From assembly GCF_003957295.1 (NCBI RefSeq), contig NZ_RQPJ01000002.1:310001-374000 (forward strand): a stretch of DNA of 64,000 bases. Direction: 5' to 3'. The notes beneath the pieces are model-generated. The model was not told the origin of the DNA. It saw only the letters and a list, made by a program, of their open reading frames with translations, and made no database searches. This document shows positions 18,489 to 27,247 of this stretch, piece by piece (the first letter of the stretch is position 1; the number at the start of each line of letters is the position of its first letter). A program made the translations under genes and the position numbers. Source of the stretch: Arenibacter aquaticus. GTDB lineage: Bacteria; Bacteroidota; Bacteroidia; Flavobacteriales; Flavobacteriaceae.

Positions 18489-19237
18489 AACAAAGAACAG
18501 GTCATTCCCAAAAGTTGTGTGTCTGTATGCGTGTGTGCGTGGATTGCAAAAATAGGATCAACCACCCCCTAATTCATGTTCTATTCATTTTTTGCATCGC
18601 CCAAATGCGTAGCATTGGCTGCGCCTAATCTCGATTTGGCAGCAAACCTTCGATTTCATGAATACCTATAAAAATCAATAAGCTAGCCCCTGAATAAAAA
18701 CGACCAGGGCCCAATAACCAAGGTACGGTGAACCTTGATTAGGAGGAGCCAGCTATAGCCGTGGCCTGGTTTATTTTTAATTTCTATAAAACCACGTACT
18801 TATAACGGCCGCACTGCCCAAACCATTTTCACTTGGATGAAATGCTCTTTAACCACCTGCAAGCCGGCGAGGCAGGGCTTCCTTTGCCCCCTTGTGGCAA
18901 CCACATGATTTAGAACAAAATTGAAAATAGACCGGTTTTTGTTCCTTCAACCTAATTTTTCAACACAGCTGAACTTAGATTTTGCAGTTCATTTTCAAGC
19001 CTTTCTTTTCCGTGGTGGAGTTGTAATGGCCGCTAAGAATTATTGAATCCCTGAAAATAACGTTGACCATGGCATGAGTCAGTAAAACCCCTAGATTTTG
19101 AGGACCACTTGAATAAAGCAATAGAATAATTTCTACATAAGTCAACCCTGTCGGTTACCAATAATAAGGACAACAATAGGTAAACACAAGAATTAGCCAT
19201 TATCCGTAGTAACAACAGGACCATAACCGCTATAAAC
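18489..19237. other. About 750-bp gene-free region with short inverted repeats
   Basis: No reading frame here looks like a real protein. Local GC-richer patches contain nested repeats: 18703-18770 has an outer ACCAGG/CCTGGT stem enclosing a CAAGGT/ACCTTG hairpin (18719-18737). At 18853-18905 there are AAGCC/GGCTT and TGTGG/CCACA hairpins. It could hold a small RNA, decayed gene debris or nothing functional. Confidence 0.4.
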
Positions 19238-19267
19238 AAAAAAATCTCCCGATTGGGAGATTTTTTC
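19238..19267 (-). terminator. Intrinsic terminator of the coaX-to-ppiD operon
   Basis: A 12-bp perfect stem made of AAAAAATCTCCC (19239-19250) and its complement (19255-19266) with loop GATT. Read on the minus strand it starts 22 bp after the stop codon of the PpiD-like gene and ends in T7. Confidence 0.9.
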
Positions 19268-19288
19268 GATGCATTTTCTAGACTATCA

Positions 19289-21406
19289 TTAATAAAAAGT
19301 CGCTCTTTTATCCTCTATAGTGGAAGCTTCCTTTAAAGCGTTGTACACAGCGTAATTAACCCTGCCAGCAGCAGAAGATTGTAGATTATTGGCATATGTA
19401 CTATAATTATCCAATTCGGGAGCCGCTTCTTTTTTGGTTACAGTAAGCATATACACTCCGCTATCTCCTTTTATTAGACCAGAAGTCTCTCCTTCTTCCA
19501 TGCCAAAAGCCGTACCCACCACAAAGGCCTCAGATCCAGCACCTGGAATAGTTGGCGACTTCATTGTTAAAGCAGAGGCAGTAGAAGCTATAACGCTATT
19601 ATCCTTTGCAAAGGCATCCATAGATTTTCCTTTGTTGGCCTCTATAATCTGGGCTGCCTTCTTTTCCTTTCTTATCTTGGGAAGAGCTATAGCAGATGCA
19701 TCTTCCACACTCATTAGACCTTCTACATACTTGGCTGTTAATTGAACCACCGCATATCCGTTATTGATATTAAATCTTTTCACCTCTCCTAGTTCAGTAT
19801 CCTCGTTAAAGGCCCACTGCACGATAGCGCGCTGAGCGGAAAGTCCAGGAAGATTCTCATCCATTTCCTTGATCTTGTTTACTGGTCTTACCAAATAATT
19901 GTTCTCTTTGGCAGCTGCTGTAAATTCCTTATCCGAAATAGTCTCCATTTCAAATTTAGTAGCTTCGGTAAACAAGGTATTTATAGTCTCCTCGGAAGGT
20001 TCTACTTCCCTCGCTAATGTGGCAATTCTTACCACATCCTGCTTGTCATCTATTTTAACCACATGGAATCCAAAATCGGTTTCTACCAATCCTATAGCCC
20101 CTACAGGGTTACTAAAGGTAAAATCGTTGAACGGAGCAACCATTACCCCTTCTTGGTTATATCCCAAATCCCCTCCTTGTGGAGCGGAAGGTCCGTCAGA
20201 GTTATCACGTGCCAACTCTGTAAAAATAGCTGGTTTTGCTTTTGCTTCCCTCAATAATTCCTTGGCTCTTTTCTCTGCTTCCTCCTTAGTTCTTGTAACT
20301 TCAGGATTGGCACGCTGTGCGCCTTCGTAAGAAATAAGAATATGGCTAGATTTTACCGTACCGTTAGCTTTTCTGTCCATCATTTTTGAAACCTTAAAGA
20401 AATCGCCATCCCTGTATGGACCGTATATATCACCTTTAGCCAAAGCCATTAAGGTATCGGCAAATTTCGCAGGCAAATCCTTCTTGGCCTTGTATACGGT
20501 GTCGTATTTTATATCGGAATTCCTATCCAAAAAGGCCATCATATCATCTGTATTCCTAAACCCTTTGATAGTATCATTTGCATCTTTTTGTGCATTGTAC
20601 TCCACGCGATCTTCCAAAAGCTCACTAATTTCCTCTTTTACGGCATTCTCATCCTCCAAAGAGGCTTTTTCCTCAAAATAGACAAACTGGATATCCCTTG
20701 CCCTATCTTGTTTAAAATCCTTTTCATGTTCTTTTATATAAGCAGCTATCTCCTTTTTGGTAACCGCTATAGAAGAATCAGGAATGGACGAAAATGGTAC
20801 TCTTACATATTTTATATCTACCTTGTCATTGGCCAATTTATAATCTAACTCTCCCTCTTTTAAGGTAGACCCTATTCCTGCCCTAATAAGGTTAAAATAT
20901 CTTTGCTCCTTTGCATTCTGAATAATGGCCTGCTCATCTTGAAGCCAAAGGTTGTAACGGGAGGGGTTATTGGCTTTCCAATCCGCAACCGCTTCCCTAA
21001 ATTTATTTTCATCAAATACGCCGTTGGCATTGTGAAATTCAGGATTTTGCACATAAGACGGGATAGTCTTGATATAATTGATAATCTGATCCTGTTCTAT
21101 TTCAATACCTAAATCCTCAAATTGCTGACTTAGTATAGTGTTTCTAACTTCCCTATCCCAAACCTGGTTAACTAGCTGAATGGAAGAAGCACTAGGACCG
21201 GCCATTCTAGAATAGGCTTCCACATCTCTTCTAAATTGATCTATGGAAATTTCATCCCCATTAACCTCACCAACGGAAGAACCTACCTTTCCACCACCCA
21301 ATTCGTTGCTACTGAACACACCGGAAATCACAAATGCGAACAATGCCAAACCAATGATTAAAATTAAAACGGTAGTTCGTTTCCTTATATTCTCTAAAAT
21401 TGCCAT
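19289..21406 (-). CDS. PpiD-like periplasmic peptidyl-prolyl isomerase (SurA_N/PpiC)
   Basis: A membrane-anchored periplasmic folding factor for envelope proteins. One N-terminal transmembrane helix (residues about 12-32, VLILIIGLALFAFVISGVF) is followed by a SurA_N-type chaperone region (residues about 45-200). The parvulin domain lies at about 340-445 with the motifs VKSSHILISYEG, ARDNSDGPSAPQGGDLG and FGFHVVKI. A long C-terminal region of 250 residues completes the 705 aa. It is the last gene of the envelope operon and is followed by a strong terminator. Flavobacteria usually carry this gene next to the CNNM/CBS gene found here. Confidence 0.92.
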   Translation of the reverse strand: MAILENIRKRTTVLILIIGLALFAFVISGVFSSNELGGGKVGSSVGEVNGDEISIDQFRRDVEAYSRMAGPSASSIQLVNQVWDREVRNTILSQQFEDLGIEIEQDQIINYIKTIPSYVQNPEFHNANGVFDENKFREAVADWKANNPSRYNLWLQDEQAIIQNAKEQRYFNLIRAGIGSTLKEGELDYKLANDKVDIKYVRVPFSSIPDSSIAVTKKEIAAYIKEHEKDFKQDRARDIQFVYFEEKASLEDENAVKEEISELLEDRVEYNAQKDANDTIKGFRNTDDMMAFLDRNSDIKYDTVYKAKKDLPAKFADTLMALAKGDIYGPYRDGDFFKVSKMMDRKANGTVKSSHILISYEGAQRANPEVTRTKEEAEKRAKELLREAKAKPAIFTELARDNSDGPSAPQGGDLGYNQEGVMVAPFNDFTFSNPVGAIGLVETDFGFHVVKIDDKQDVVRIATLAREVEPSEETINTLFTEATKFEMETISDKEFTAAAKENNYLVRPVNKIKEMDENLPGLSAQRAIVQWAFNEDTELGEVKRFNINNGYAVVQLTAKYVEGLMSVEDASAIALPKIRKEKKAAQIIEANKGKSMDAFAKDNSVIASTASALTMKSPTIPGAGSEAFVVGTAFGMEEGETSGLIKGDSGVYMLTVTKKEAAPELDNYSTYANNLQSSAAGRVNYAVYNALKEASTIEDKRATFY

Positions 21407-21511
21407 TACGTAAACTGTTTAATATTATGCCGATAACTATCGGGTGGCGAAATTACCACTTTCTTTTTAAATAATAAAAACTAAAAAACACCAAAATAAA
21501 CACTTAAACCC

Positions 21512-22804
21512 CTAATCCTTCTCCACTAACTCCAGGGAAACCAAATCTATTTTGTTGCTGGAAACCTCCAACACTTTAAAAAGATACCCATCTATCTTAA
21601 TTTCCGAGTCCTGTTCAGGAATCTCTCCCGTTTCATTAATGATCAGCCCACCCAAGGTTTCGTACTCATCGCTCTCCGGTAATTCCAAATTGTACTGTTC
21701 ATTTACATAATCTACTTCCAGTCTCCCGGAAAACTTAAAGTTATCTTCATCTATCTGCTCCTCATAAAGATCCGTACTATCATGTTCATCTTCTATTTCC
21801 CCAAAAAGCACTTCTACTATATCCTCTACCGTCATTACACCAGATGTGCCCCCATATTCATCCAGGACCACGGCGATACTCTTTCGTTTTTTAGTTAAAA
21901 CATTAAGTATATCGTTAATAAGCATTGTCTCCGGCACAAATTCCACTGGCAGAAGTATACTTTTCACCGTCTTAGGCTTTTTAAACAACTCATAGGAGTG
22001 CACATAACCTATAATGTTATCTATAGTATCTTTAAATATCAATATTTTGGAATATCCAGTCTCTGTAAACAGTTTCGCCAAATTCTTGGGCGTCTCGTGT
22101 AATTCCACTGCCGCAATCTCTGTTCTGGGGACCATTACCTCACGTGCTTTGACGGCCGAAAACTCCAGTGCATTCTGAAAGATCTGTATTTCGGAATCCA
22201 CCTCATCCTCCTTTTCCACGGCTTCCATCTGCTCTGAAATATAATCCCCGAGTTCTATCTTACTAAAAGCCAATTGCACATGGTCGCCATCGGTCTTGAA
22301 AATCACTTTGAGGATAAAATCGGAAATCCAGATGACAAAATCGGATATCACGGAAAACATCAAGTAGAAAAAATAAGCCGGCAGCGCCAACACCCTTAAG
22401 AGTGTATTGCTATAAATTTGAAATAGGACCTTTGGCAAAAATTCGGCAGTCAGTAATATTACCAAAGTAGATATTACTGTTTGGACCACCAGATTGAAAT
22501 CGGTCAGCAAAATCGCTAAAAAACTATTGGGGGAAAACTGCATCCCTGCAAACCAGTGCATTAAAAGATCCCCCATAAACAAGCCATACACCACCAAGGC
22601 AATATTGTTTCCAATAAGCATGGTAGCGATAAACTTTGAAGGCCTTTTAGTGAGACGGGTAAGCACTTTGGGCATAAAACCATCCTGCTTTTTCTCTATT
22701 TCTATATGTATTTTATTGGCAGAAATAAAAGCTATTTCCATACCGGAAAAAAAGGCCGAAAACAGCAACGAAACAACGATGATTATGACAACGGTTGCCT
22801 CCAA
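21512..22804 (-). CDS. CNNM (DUF21)-CBS-CorC transporter-like protein ('hemolysin family')
   Basis: Related to CNNM/CorC magnesium transport or efflux proteins; the family name hemolysin is historical. The DUF21 domain with about four hydrophobic helices covers residues 1-180 (SAFFSGMEIAFISANK near residue 16). Paired CBS domains follow (residues about 205-335; MVPRTEIAAVE and VVLDEYGGTSGVMTVEDIVE), then a CorC_HlyC domain to residue 430 (DEYETLGGLI). It is probably not GldE, which in gliding species lies beside gldD. Its start is 2 bp after the preceding small gene. Confidence 0.92.
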   Translation of the reverse strand: MEATVVIIIVVSLLFSAFFSGMEIAFISANKIHIEIEKKQDGFMPKVLTRLTKRPSKFIATMLIGNNIALVVYGLFMGDLLMHWFAGMQFSPNSFLAILLTDFNLVVQTVISTLVILLTAEFLPKVLFQIYSNTLLRVLALPAYFFYLMFSVISDFVIWISDFILKVIFKTDGDHVQLAFSKIELGDYISEQMEAVEKEDEVDSEIQIFQNALEFSAVKAREVMVPRTEIAAVELHETPKNLAKLFTETGYSKILIFKDTIDNIIGYVHSYELFKKPKTVKSILLPVEFVPETMLINDILNVLTKKRKSIAVVLDEYGGTSGVMTVEDIVEVLFGEIEDEHDSTDLYEEQIDEDNFKFSGRLEVDYVNEQYNLELPESDEYETLGGLIINETGEIPEQDSEIKIDGYLFKVLEVSSNKIDLVSLELVEKD

Positions 22805-22806
22805 GA

Positions 22807-23010
22807 CTAAGGTTTATCGTTTTTTTGACGTTCCTCAAACCGTTTTCTATAGGTTTTCTTAAAAACGAACATCCCAATAGAAATAACTCCGAAGAACACA
22901 AACAAATAAGCGCGCTGCCTATCAATATTCCATTGTTCGTATACTTCAAAAATAGATACCACGGCCACGGCCAGGTAAAGGTATTCTGTATATCTTAAGA
23001 TCTTAATCAT
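22807..23010 (-). CDS. Small membrane protein linked to lptC
   Basis: A 67-residue protein with two hydrophobic segments (residues about 7-23 and 34-52) and a very basic C-terminal tail (KKTYRKRFEERQKN). Its ATG overlaps the lptC stop by 8 bp, and the next gene starts 2 bp after its stop. Tight coupling on both sides argues that it is real. No known domain is recognised. Confidence 0.8.
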   Translation of the reverse strand: MIKILRYTEYLYLAVAVVSIFEVYEQWNIDRQRAYLFVFFGVISIGMFVFKKTYRKRFEERQKNDKP

Positions 23011-23617
23011 TCTCTATCTTCTTTTCTTTTATACTCATATAGCCATAGGTCTTATTAGCGTTGAAAAAACTAAAATCCCTATTAAAATCCATTCCTTCCC
23101 CATCCATTATAGTCCCTTCCTCCGGATTGGTATACTTAAATTTTTGTTGGGTAAAAATCCACTCATTACTCCTATCCCAATACAGCTGTGGGGCCTCCAG
23201 TTTTTTTCCATCACTGGATTCTATAACCACATTGCCCTGCAAATCTACTAAATTAGTGCTGGAATATACAATCCCATAATCGGCTGTAATGGTACTCTTT
23301 TCACCCTTCTCATTAAAAAACTCGATAATGAGTCCGTTTGGAAAGGTACGGTGCGGAAATAGCAGATTGTCAAAATCATTGCTCAGCGGACTCTTCAATA
23401 CAGCCACTACATGCGAGGAGACCACCCCTTCATTTTTGGGCAGTTCATCCGTTTCCGTATAGGTAAGCACAAAGTCTTCGGCCACCGCACTTGGGAACAT
23501 TTTTTTTATGGCCTCGTCCCCTACTCTCTTGTAATTATCCTCACAAGAAAAAAAAAGCATTGCCATAGTAAAAACTATGGCAATGCTCCTAAAATTATTT
23601 ATACCTTTTGTATTCAT
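23003..23617 (-). CDS. lptC: LPS export protein LptC, lipoprotein form
   Basis: A periplasmic beta-jellyroll component that passes lipopolysaccharide from LptBFG to LptA. The N-terminus is a lipoprotein signal with Cys25 (MLFFSC), which differs from the transmembrane anchor of E. coli LptC. The body carries the OstA-like/LptC pattern: STNLVDLQGNVVIESSDGKK, LEAPQLYWDRSNEWIFT and TIMDGEGMDFN. Length 204 aa. It starts 1 bp after the TPR gene. A perfect terminator-like hairpin is embedded in codons 11-21 (see separate entry). Confidence 0.88.
   Translation of the reverse strand: MNTKGINNFRSIAIVFTMAMLFFSCEDNYKRVGDEAIKKMFPSAVAEDFVLTYTETDELPKNEGVVSSHVVAVLKSPLSNDFDNLLFPHRTFPNGLIIEFFNEKGEKSTITADYGIVYSSTNLVDLQGNVVIESSDGKKLEAPQLYWDRSNEWIFTQQKFKYTNPEEGTIMDGEGMDFNRDFSFFNANKTYGYMSIKEKKIEND
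23548..23587 (-). terminator. Terminator-like hairpin within the lptC signal-peptide coding region
   Basis: On the minus strand a perfect 13-bp inverted repeat (AGCATTGCCATAG and its complement, 23556-23568 with 23575-23587) with a 6-nt loop is followed at once by a run of T residues (A-run at 23548-23556 on plus). It has every feature of an intrinsic terminator but sits inside coding sequence, 31 bp after the TPR stop. Confidence 0.65.
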
Positions 23618-23618
23618 C

Positions 23619-24989
23619 TTATAGGTTGGGCACTTTTACGCTACCGCCCACCCAACAAGAAAAGCTTATTGTTTTACCGGCCATACCGGAATTAAAGATA
23701 TCTGTCTTGGATGGTGCCTTGGCCCTATAACTGGCTGCAGCCTGATTGGCCCTACCTCTCAAGGAAGGATCTACCCGTCCTGCTTTGCTAGCCATATCCT
23801 CGGCCTTCCAATAAATAGCCCTTTTCTCAAATGGTGTACTACCACATTGGTTGGCACTACCGGCATAAAGACTGGCAATCAATAAATATGCCTTCCCATT
23901 GGATGGGTTTGCATTTATGGCCTTCTGGGCATAGTTCCTGGCCGTAGACTTACTAGACCTTCTATAGCTTGTCGCGATTTTATAAGCAATGTTGGATTTC
24001 TTTTTTGAATCGGTCTCCAACTCCAAGGCCTTGTTGAAATCTTCAATGGCCCCTGCCTTGTCCCCAGAATTGATCTTAAGAGTACCTCCATACATGTATG
24101 CACTGGCCGATGGTTCTAAGGCCAACTGAGCCTCAAATAATTTTTTAAACAAGGGATCTTCAGTACATTCCTTACTAAACATTCTTCCTACAGCCCTTTT
24201 AACCCAAGTAATATCGTTCTTTTTGGCCTCAAAATTCTTTTCGTACAATGGAATTAGGTTTTCACAATTGGCCAAAGCCCCTAGTTTACCATCAATACTT
24301 TCTGCAATTTTACCATATACCTCGGAATAGCTACTGTAAGACTTCAATTGTTTTTTCTCCTTAGAGGTCAAAGTCCCGGCGTCTTCTTTCGGCAAAAGCT
24401 TATTAATAACATCTGTAAGCTTTTCGTTCTCCTCTTCTATCTTTTCGGTAACATTATCATAGTTTAGAAAAACCTCCTCAAGTTCTTTTTTACCCTCGCT
24501 GTTAAGATCTACCAAGCTGGAGAAGTAAAGGTATAGTGCTTTAGGGTTTTTAAAGTTTTTCTTATCCTCGGTAAATGCCTTATCCAATTGACTGTATATT
24601 TCCTCATCGGAAATCATCTTCTCGTCATACTTAAGCAATACCTTGTCTATAATAGTCTCGGCAACATCGGTTTTTGCCGGAAAGTATTTTGCACGGTTAT
24701 CGTACAATTCCAACAAAGCATTGATATTTGCCGTTCTATCAGCTCCTGTAGATTTTTTTAATTTATCTTTTAGTATACGTTCCCCGTACAATATATTGGC
24801 CCAGTTTAAGGTAGGACAATTATCGTATACCATTTTCCATGGGGTATAGGCGGCGTCATAATTCTTTACTTTAACGTGTTCCGTGTAAATGGAAAGATTG
24901 GTCATGCACTCCGGGTTCTGCGCTTGAGAATTCCCTAAAACTACAAATCCCATAACGGCAATCGCGGTGATGTAGAGTTTCTTTTTCAT
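23619..24989 (-). CDS. Secreted tetratricopeptide-repeat protein
   Basis: A signal peptide (VMGFVVLGNSQAQ, about residues 1-24) is followed by an alpha-helical protein of 456 aa. TPR-like repeats are clearest at residues about 285-400 (ASAYMYGGTLKINSGDKAGA, IEDFNKALELE, ARNYAQKAINANPSNGKAYL). The N-terminal part resembles conserved Bacteroidota proteins with cysteines around NPECMTNLSIYTEH. It is probably periplasmic or outer-membrane associated. It lies between an outer-membrane protein gene and lptC in one transcript-sized run, so an envelope-assembly role is plausible but not shown. Confidence 0.88.
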   Translation of the reverse strand: MKKKLYITAIAVMGFVVLGNSQAQNPECMTNLSIYTEHVKVKNYDAAYTPWKMVYDNCPTLNWANILYGERILKDKLKKSTGADRTANINALLELYDNRAKYFPAKTDVAETIIDKVLLKYDEKMISDEEIYSQLDKAFTEDKKNFKNPKALYLYFSSLVDLNSEGKKELEEVFLNYDNVTEKIEEENEKLTDVINKLLPKEDAGTLTSKEKKQLKSYSSYSEVYGKIAESIDGKLGALANCENLIPLYEKNFEAKKNDITWVKRAVGRMFSKECTEDPLFKKLFEAQLALEPSASAYMYGGTLKINSGDKAGAIEDFNKALELETDSKKKSNIAYKIATSYRRSSKSTARNYAQKAINANPSNGKAYLLIASLYAGSANQCGSTPFEKRAIYWKAEDMASKAGRVDPSLRGRANQAAASYRAKAPSKTDIFNSGMAGKTISFSCWVGGSVKVPNL

Positions 24990-25030
24990 CTGTTTGTTTA
25001 TTTTAAGGTGGTGAATGTAATAATTTTTAC

Positions 25031-26296
25031 TTAATTAATTTTTCTTTTTGCAAACCATCTATCATTAAAAGACAGTCCCACATTGACTTTGAAATAACTT
25101 TCCTCTACCAAATCCCCATATTTTGTTCCTCTTTTACCAAGCTCAAAACCAAGGTTTATATTTGACAAAGTACGTCCTAACGGTAAACCCATTCCAAAAG
25201 TTATGCCAAAATCATTTATTTCCTTACCATCTACCACTATTCCCGAATTGGAAACCTTGGCACCGGCCCTGTACACCACCCTTTGCATATAACTAGTAAA
25301 AGATGCGTAATCAGGAATATAATATCCACCAAGTCTAAAGGTGGTGGCGTTTTCGTAAACCAAATTTTCGGCAGGACTAAGCTCATTTACAAAAGTACTG
25401 AGTTCCTGAAAACTATATTCGGCTCCAAGGAACCATTTTCTATCCTGTCCGTACCCCAATCCAAAAGTCGCCGTAGTAGGGATCTGCACTCCGGTCCTAG
25501 CCAAACCTTGGGCTTCCAAATCCACTTCTATAACCTCTACGTCCAAACCGTTTGAGGTAGAATACGACCCTATGGTTCTTTTGTTTTCCGAAACCAAGTT
25601 TGCTTGGGTATTGACCACTACACTGGTAAACAGTCTATGACTCCCATTAATAGCTGGCGAATAGCTAGCTCCAAAATTAAAATCGAAACCCCTGATCCTG
25701 GATTCGATCTTATTGAAAGATCCCAACTGAACATTTTCAATTGCCTGAAAGCTATTGGTGTTCTGATTTCCAAAATTGAAATTGGTAGTAACCCCTAAAC
25801 TAAAATTCTTAAAAAGCTCGTAACCCATAGACACATAGGCCCGGTTTAACCCCCCTTCGCCTTCAAATGATTCTAAAACCACCCCTTGATCGGCGGTAGT
25901 TCGCTCCGATTGAAAATTGTACCCAACAGAAGAATATGGGGTTATTCCAAATCCCATTCCCCAGCCTTTGCCCAAATTAAATCCCAACGACAAATAGTCC
26001 AAATTTGAAATGGAACTGCTTTCCTTTGAAACATTGCTTTCAAACCTGTACTCTTTACGCGAAATCCCGGCCGTGTAGGTGGTATAGCCAAGCTTACTAT
26101 AGGCCGCCGGGTTAACTAAGTTAACGTGAATACTATCTGCATACACACTTAACCCACCCATCATCTGATTCTCCACTGTACTGGTAGCCTGTACATCCCC
26201 AATACCAAAATAAGAATAAGGGGAAGCAGCACTATTCTGAGCATACACGCCTACCGAAGTTACGCATAATATTGCAATAATAAAATTTTTGATCAT
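25031..26296 (-). CDS. Outer-membrane beta-barrel protein (OmpP1/FadL-like)
   Basis: A 421-residue protein with a signal peptide ending VGVYAQ. The mature start is NSAASPYSYFGIGDVQ, followed by MGGLSVYADSIHVNLVNPAAYSKLGYTTY, a pattern shared with Bacteroidota OmpP1/FadL- and PorV-like barrels. Alternating hydrophobic strands ending in aromatic residues continue to the C-terminus. Its ATG follows the coaX stop directly (26296/26297), so the two genes are coupled. Transport substrate or role cannot be told; hydrophobic substrate uptake is only a family-level possibility. Confidence 0.82.
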   Translation of the reverse strand: MIKNFIIAILCVTSVGVYAQNSAASPYSYFGIGDVQATSTVENQMMGGLSVYADSIHVNLVNPAAYSKLGYTTYTAGISRKEYRFESNVSKESSSISNLDYLSLGFNLGKGWGMGFGITPYSSVGYNFQSERTTADQGVVLESFEGEGGLNRAYVSMGYELFKNFSLGVTTNFNFGNQNTNSFQAIENVQLGSFNKIESRIRGFDFNFGASYSPAINGSHRLFTSVVVNTQANLVSENKRTIGSYSTSNGLDVEVIEVDLEAQGLARTGVQIPTTATFGLGYGQDRKWFLGAEYSFQELSTFVNELSPAENLVYENATTFRLGGYYIPDYASFTSYMQRVVYRAGAKVSNSGIVVDGKEINDFGITFGMGLPLGRTLSNINLGFELGKRGTKYGDLVEESYFKVNVGLSFNDRWFAKRKIN

Positions 26297-27025
26297 CTAG
26301 CGTTTGTTGTATTCTAACAAGTGATATAACCCCAATAGGAGAAATTTAGAATGCGCAAATATGGTATTTTTTAATCGTTTTGACAAAAATTGAGCATCAC
26401 CACCTGTTAAAATAACTGTTAAATCGATGAATCTACTTTTATATTGTTCAATAATTCCGTCTATTTCGTTACACACCCCATTTACGACTCCGCTGTGCAT
26501 ACTGCTCTCTGTTGAATTCCCGATGAAGTCGATTATCGATTTTTTTTCCAGTAATGGCAAGCCAGCGGTATGTTCGTGCATTGCCCTATAGCGCATGGCA
26601 ATTCCGGGTGATATGGCACCACCCAAATACTCCCCGTAATCGTTTATGGCATCATAGGTAATACAGGTACCGGCATCGATGACCAAGGTATTTCCCTTTG
26701 GATTATGATAAAATGCCGCGGTTGCCAGGGCTATACGGTCTACCCCAAGGGTATGGGGGGTAGCATAGGAATTTTTAAAAGGTGTCTTGGAGGCATGACT
26801 CAGCACATGGACCTTACAAAAGACAGACAACATGCATATTTCTTCCTGACTTATGGCTCCCACATTGGAAATAATGGCACATTTAACGGCTAAAAACTCT
26901 GAAAAAATTTCTTTTACGGTTTTTGTAAAATCGGCATTGGGAATTTTACGATAAAAAACTACGTTAGTATTATCGAAAACCGCCATTTTTATTAGGGTAT
27001 TCCCCACATCGATGATTAGATTCAT
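26297..27025 (-). CDS. coaX: Type III pantothenate kinase CoaX
   Basis: Phosphorylates pantothenate in the first step of coenzyme A synthesis, in the cytoplasm. It has ASKHA-fold motifs: IIDVGNTLIKMAVF with Asp6, the substrate motif TPHTLGVDRIALA near residue 90, LVIDAGTCITYD near 112, and GGAISPGIAMRYRAMHEHTAGLPL near 134. Length 242 aa is typical. It heads the minus-strand envelope operon; its start is about 100 bp from the divergent tRNA-Phe. Confidence 0.95.
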   Translation of the reverse strand: MNLIIDVGNTLIKMAVFDNTNVVFYRKIPNADFTKTVKEIFSEFLAVKCAIISNVGAISQEEICMLSVFCKVHVLSHASKTPFKNSYATPHTLGVDRIALATAAFYHNPKGNTLVIDAGTCITYDAINDYGEYLGGAISPGIAMRYRAMHEHTAGLPLLEKKSIIDFIGNSTESSMHSGVVNGVCNEIDGIIEQYKSRFIDLTVILTGGDAQFLSKRLKNTIFAHSKFLLLGLYHLLEYNKR

Positions 27026-27077
27026 AGTACAAAGATCAAAAAATGTAAAAAACTGTGTCCTTTTTTTTACATTTTTG

Positions 27078-27108
27078 TTTGGATATCATAAAATTGAATT
27101 TATATTTG
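27078..27108 (+). promoter_or_regulatory. Promoter of tRNA-Phe
   Basis: TTTG at 27078-27081 and TATATTTG at 27101-27108 are separated by 19 bp, a perfect match to the Bacteroidota -33/-7 pair (TTTG-N19-TAnnTTTG). The tRNA begins 18 bp later. Confidence 0.8.
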
Positions 27109-27126
27109 CACCCGCTTACAGCAATT

Positions 27127-27199
27127 GGTGCCTTAGCTCAGTTGGTAGAGCAATGGACTGAAAATCCATGTGTCCCTGGTTCGATTCCTGGAGGCACCA
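27127..27199 (+). tRNA. tRNA-Phe (anticodon GAA)
   Basis: A 73-nt cloverleaf: acceptor GGTGCCT pairs with AGGCACC, D arm GCTC..GAGC, anticodon stem ATGGA/TCCAT with loop CTGAAAA (anticodon GAA at 27160-27162), and T loop TTCGATT. The discriminator is A and CCA is not encoded. The T stem CCTGG/CCTGG contains a central U-U mismatch. Confidence 0.97.
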
Positions 27200-27204
27200 C
27201 CTCT

Positions 27205-27235
27205 AAAGCCCTTGATCTTCAAGGGCTTTTTTATT
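27205..27235 (+). terminator. Intrinsic terminator after tRNA-Phe
   Basis: AAAGCCCTTGA (27205-27215) pairs perfectly with its complement at 27219-27229 around a 3-nt loop and is followed by a T-run. It lies 5 bp after the tRNA and just beyond the convergent sialidase stop, so it may serve both strands. Confidence 0.9.
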
Positions 27236-27247
27236 TTATAGTATCTC

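Noticed and set aside
19033-19239. Minus-strand 68-aa hydrophobic reading frame before the operon terminator
   Set aside because: It lies in the gene-free island, has no family resemblance, no good start context, and its sequence runs up to the terminator of another gene.
21512-22804. Calling the CNNM/CBS gene gldE or a hemolysin
   Set aside because: No gldD neighbour is present and the hemolysin name is historical; the domain order supports a CorC/CNNM transporter-like protein only.
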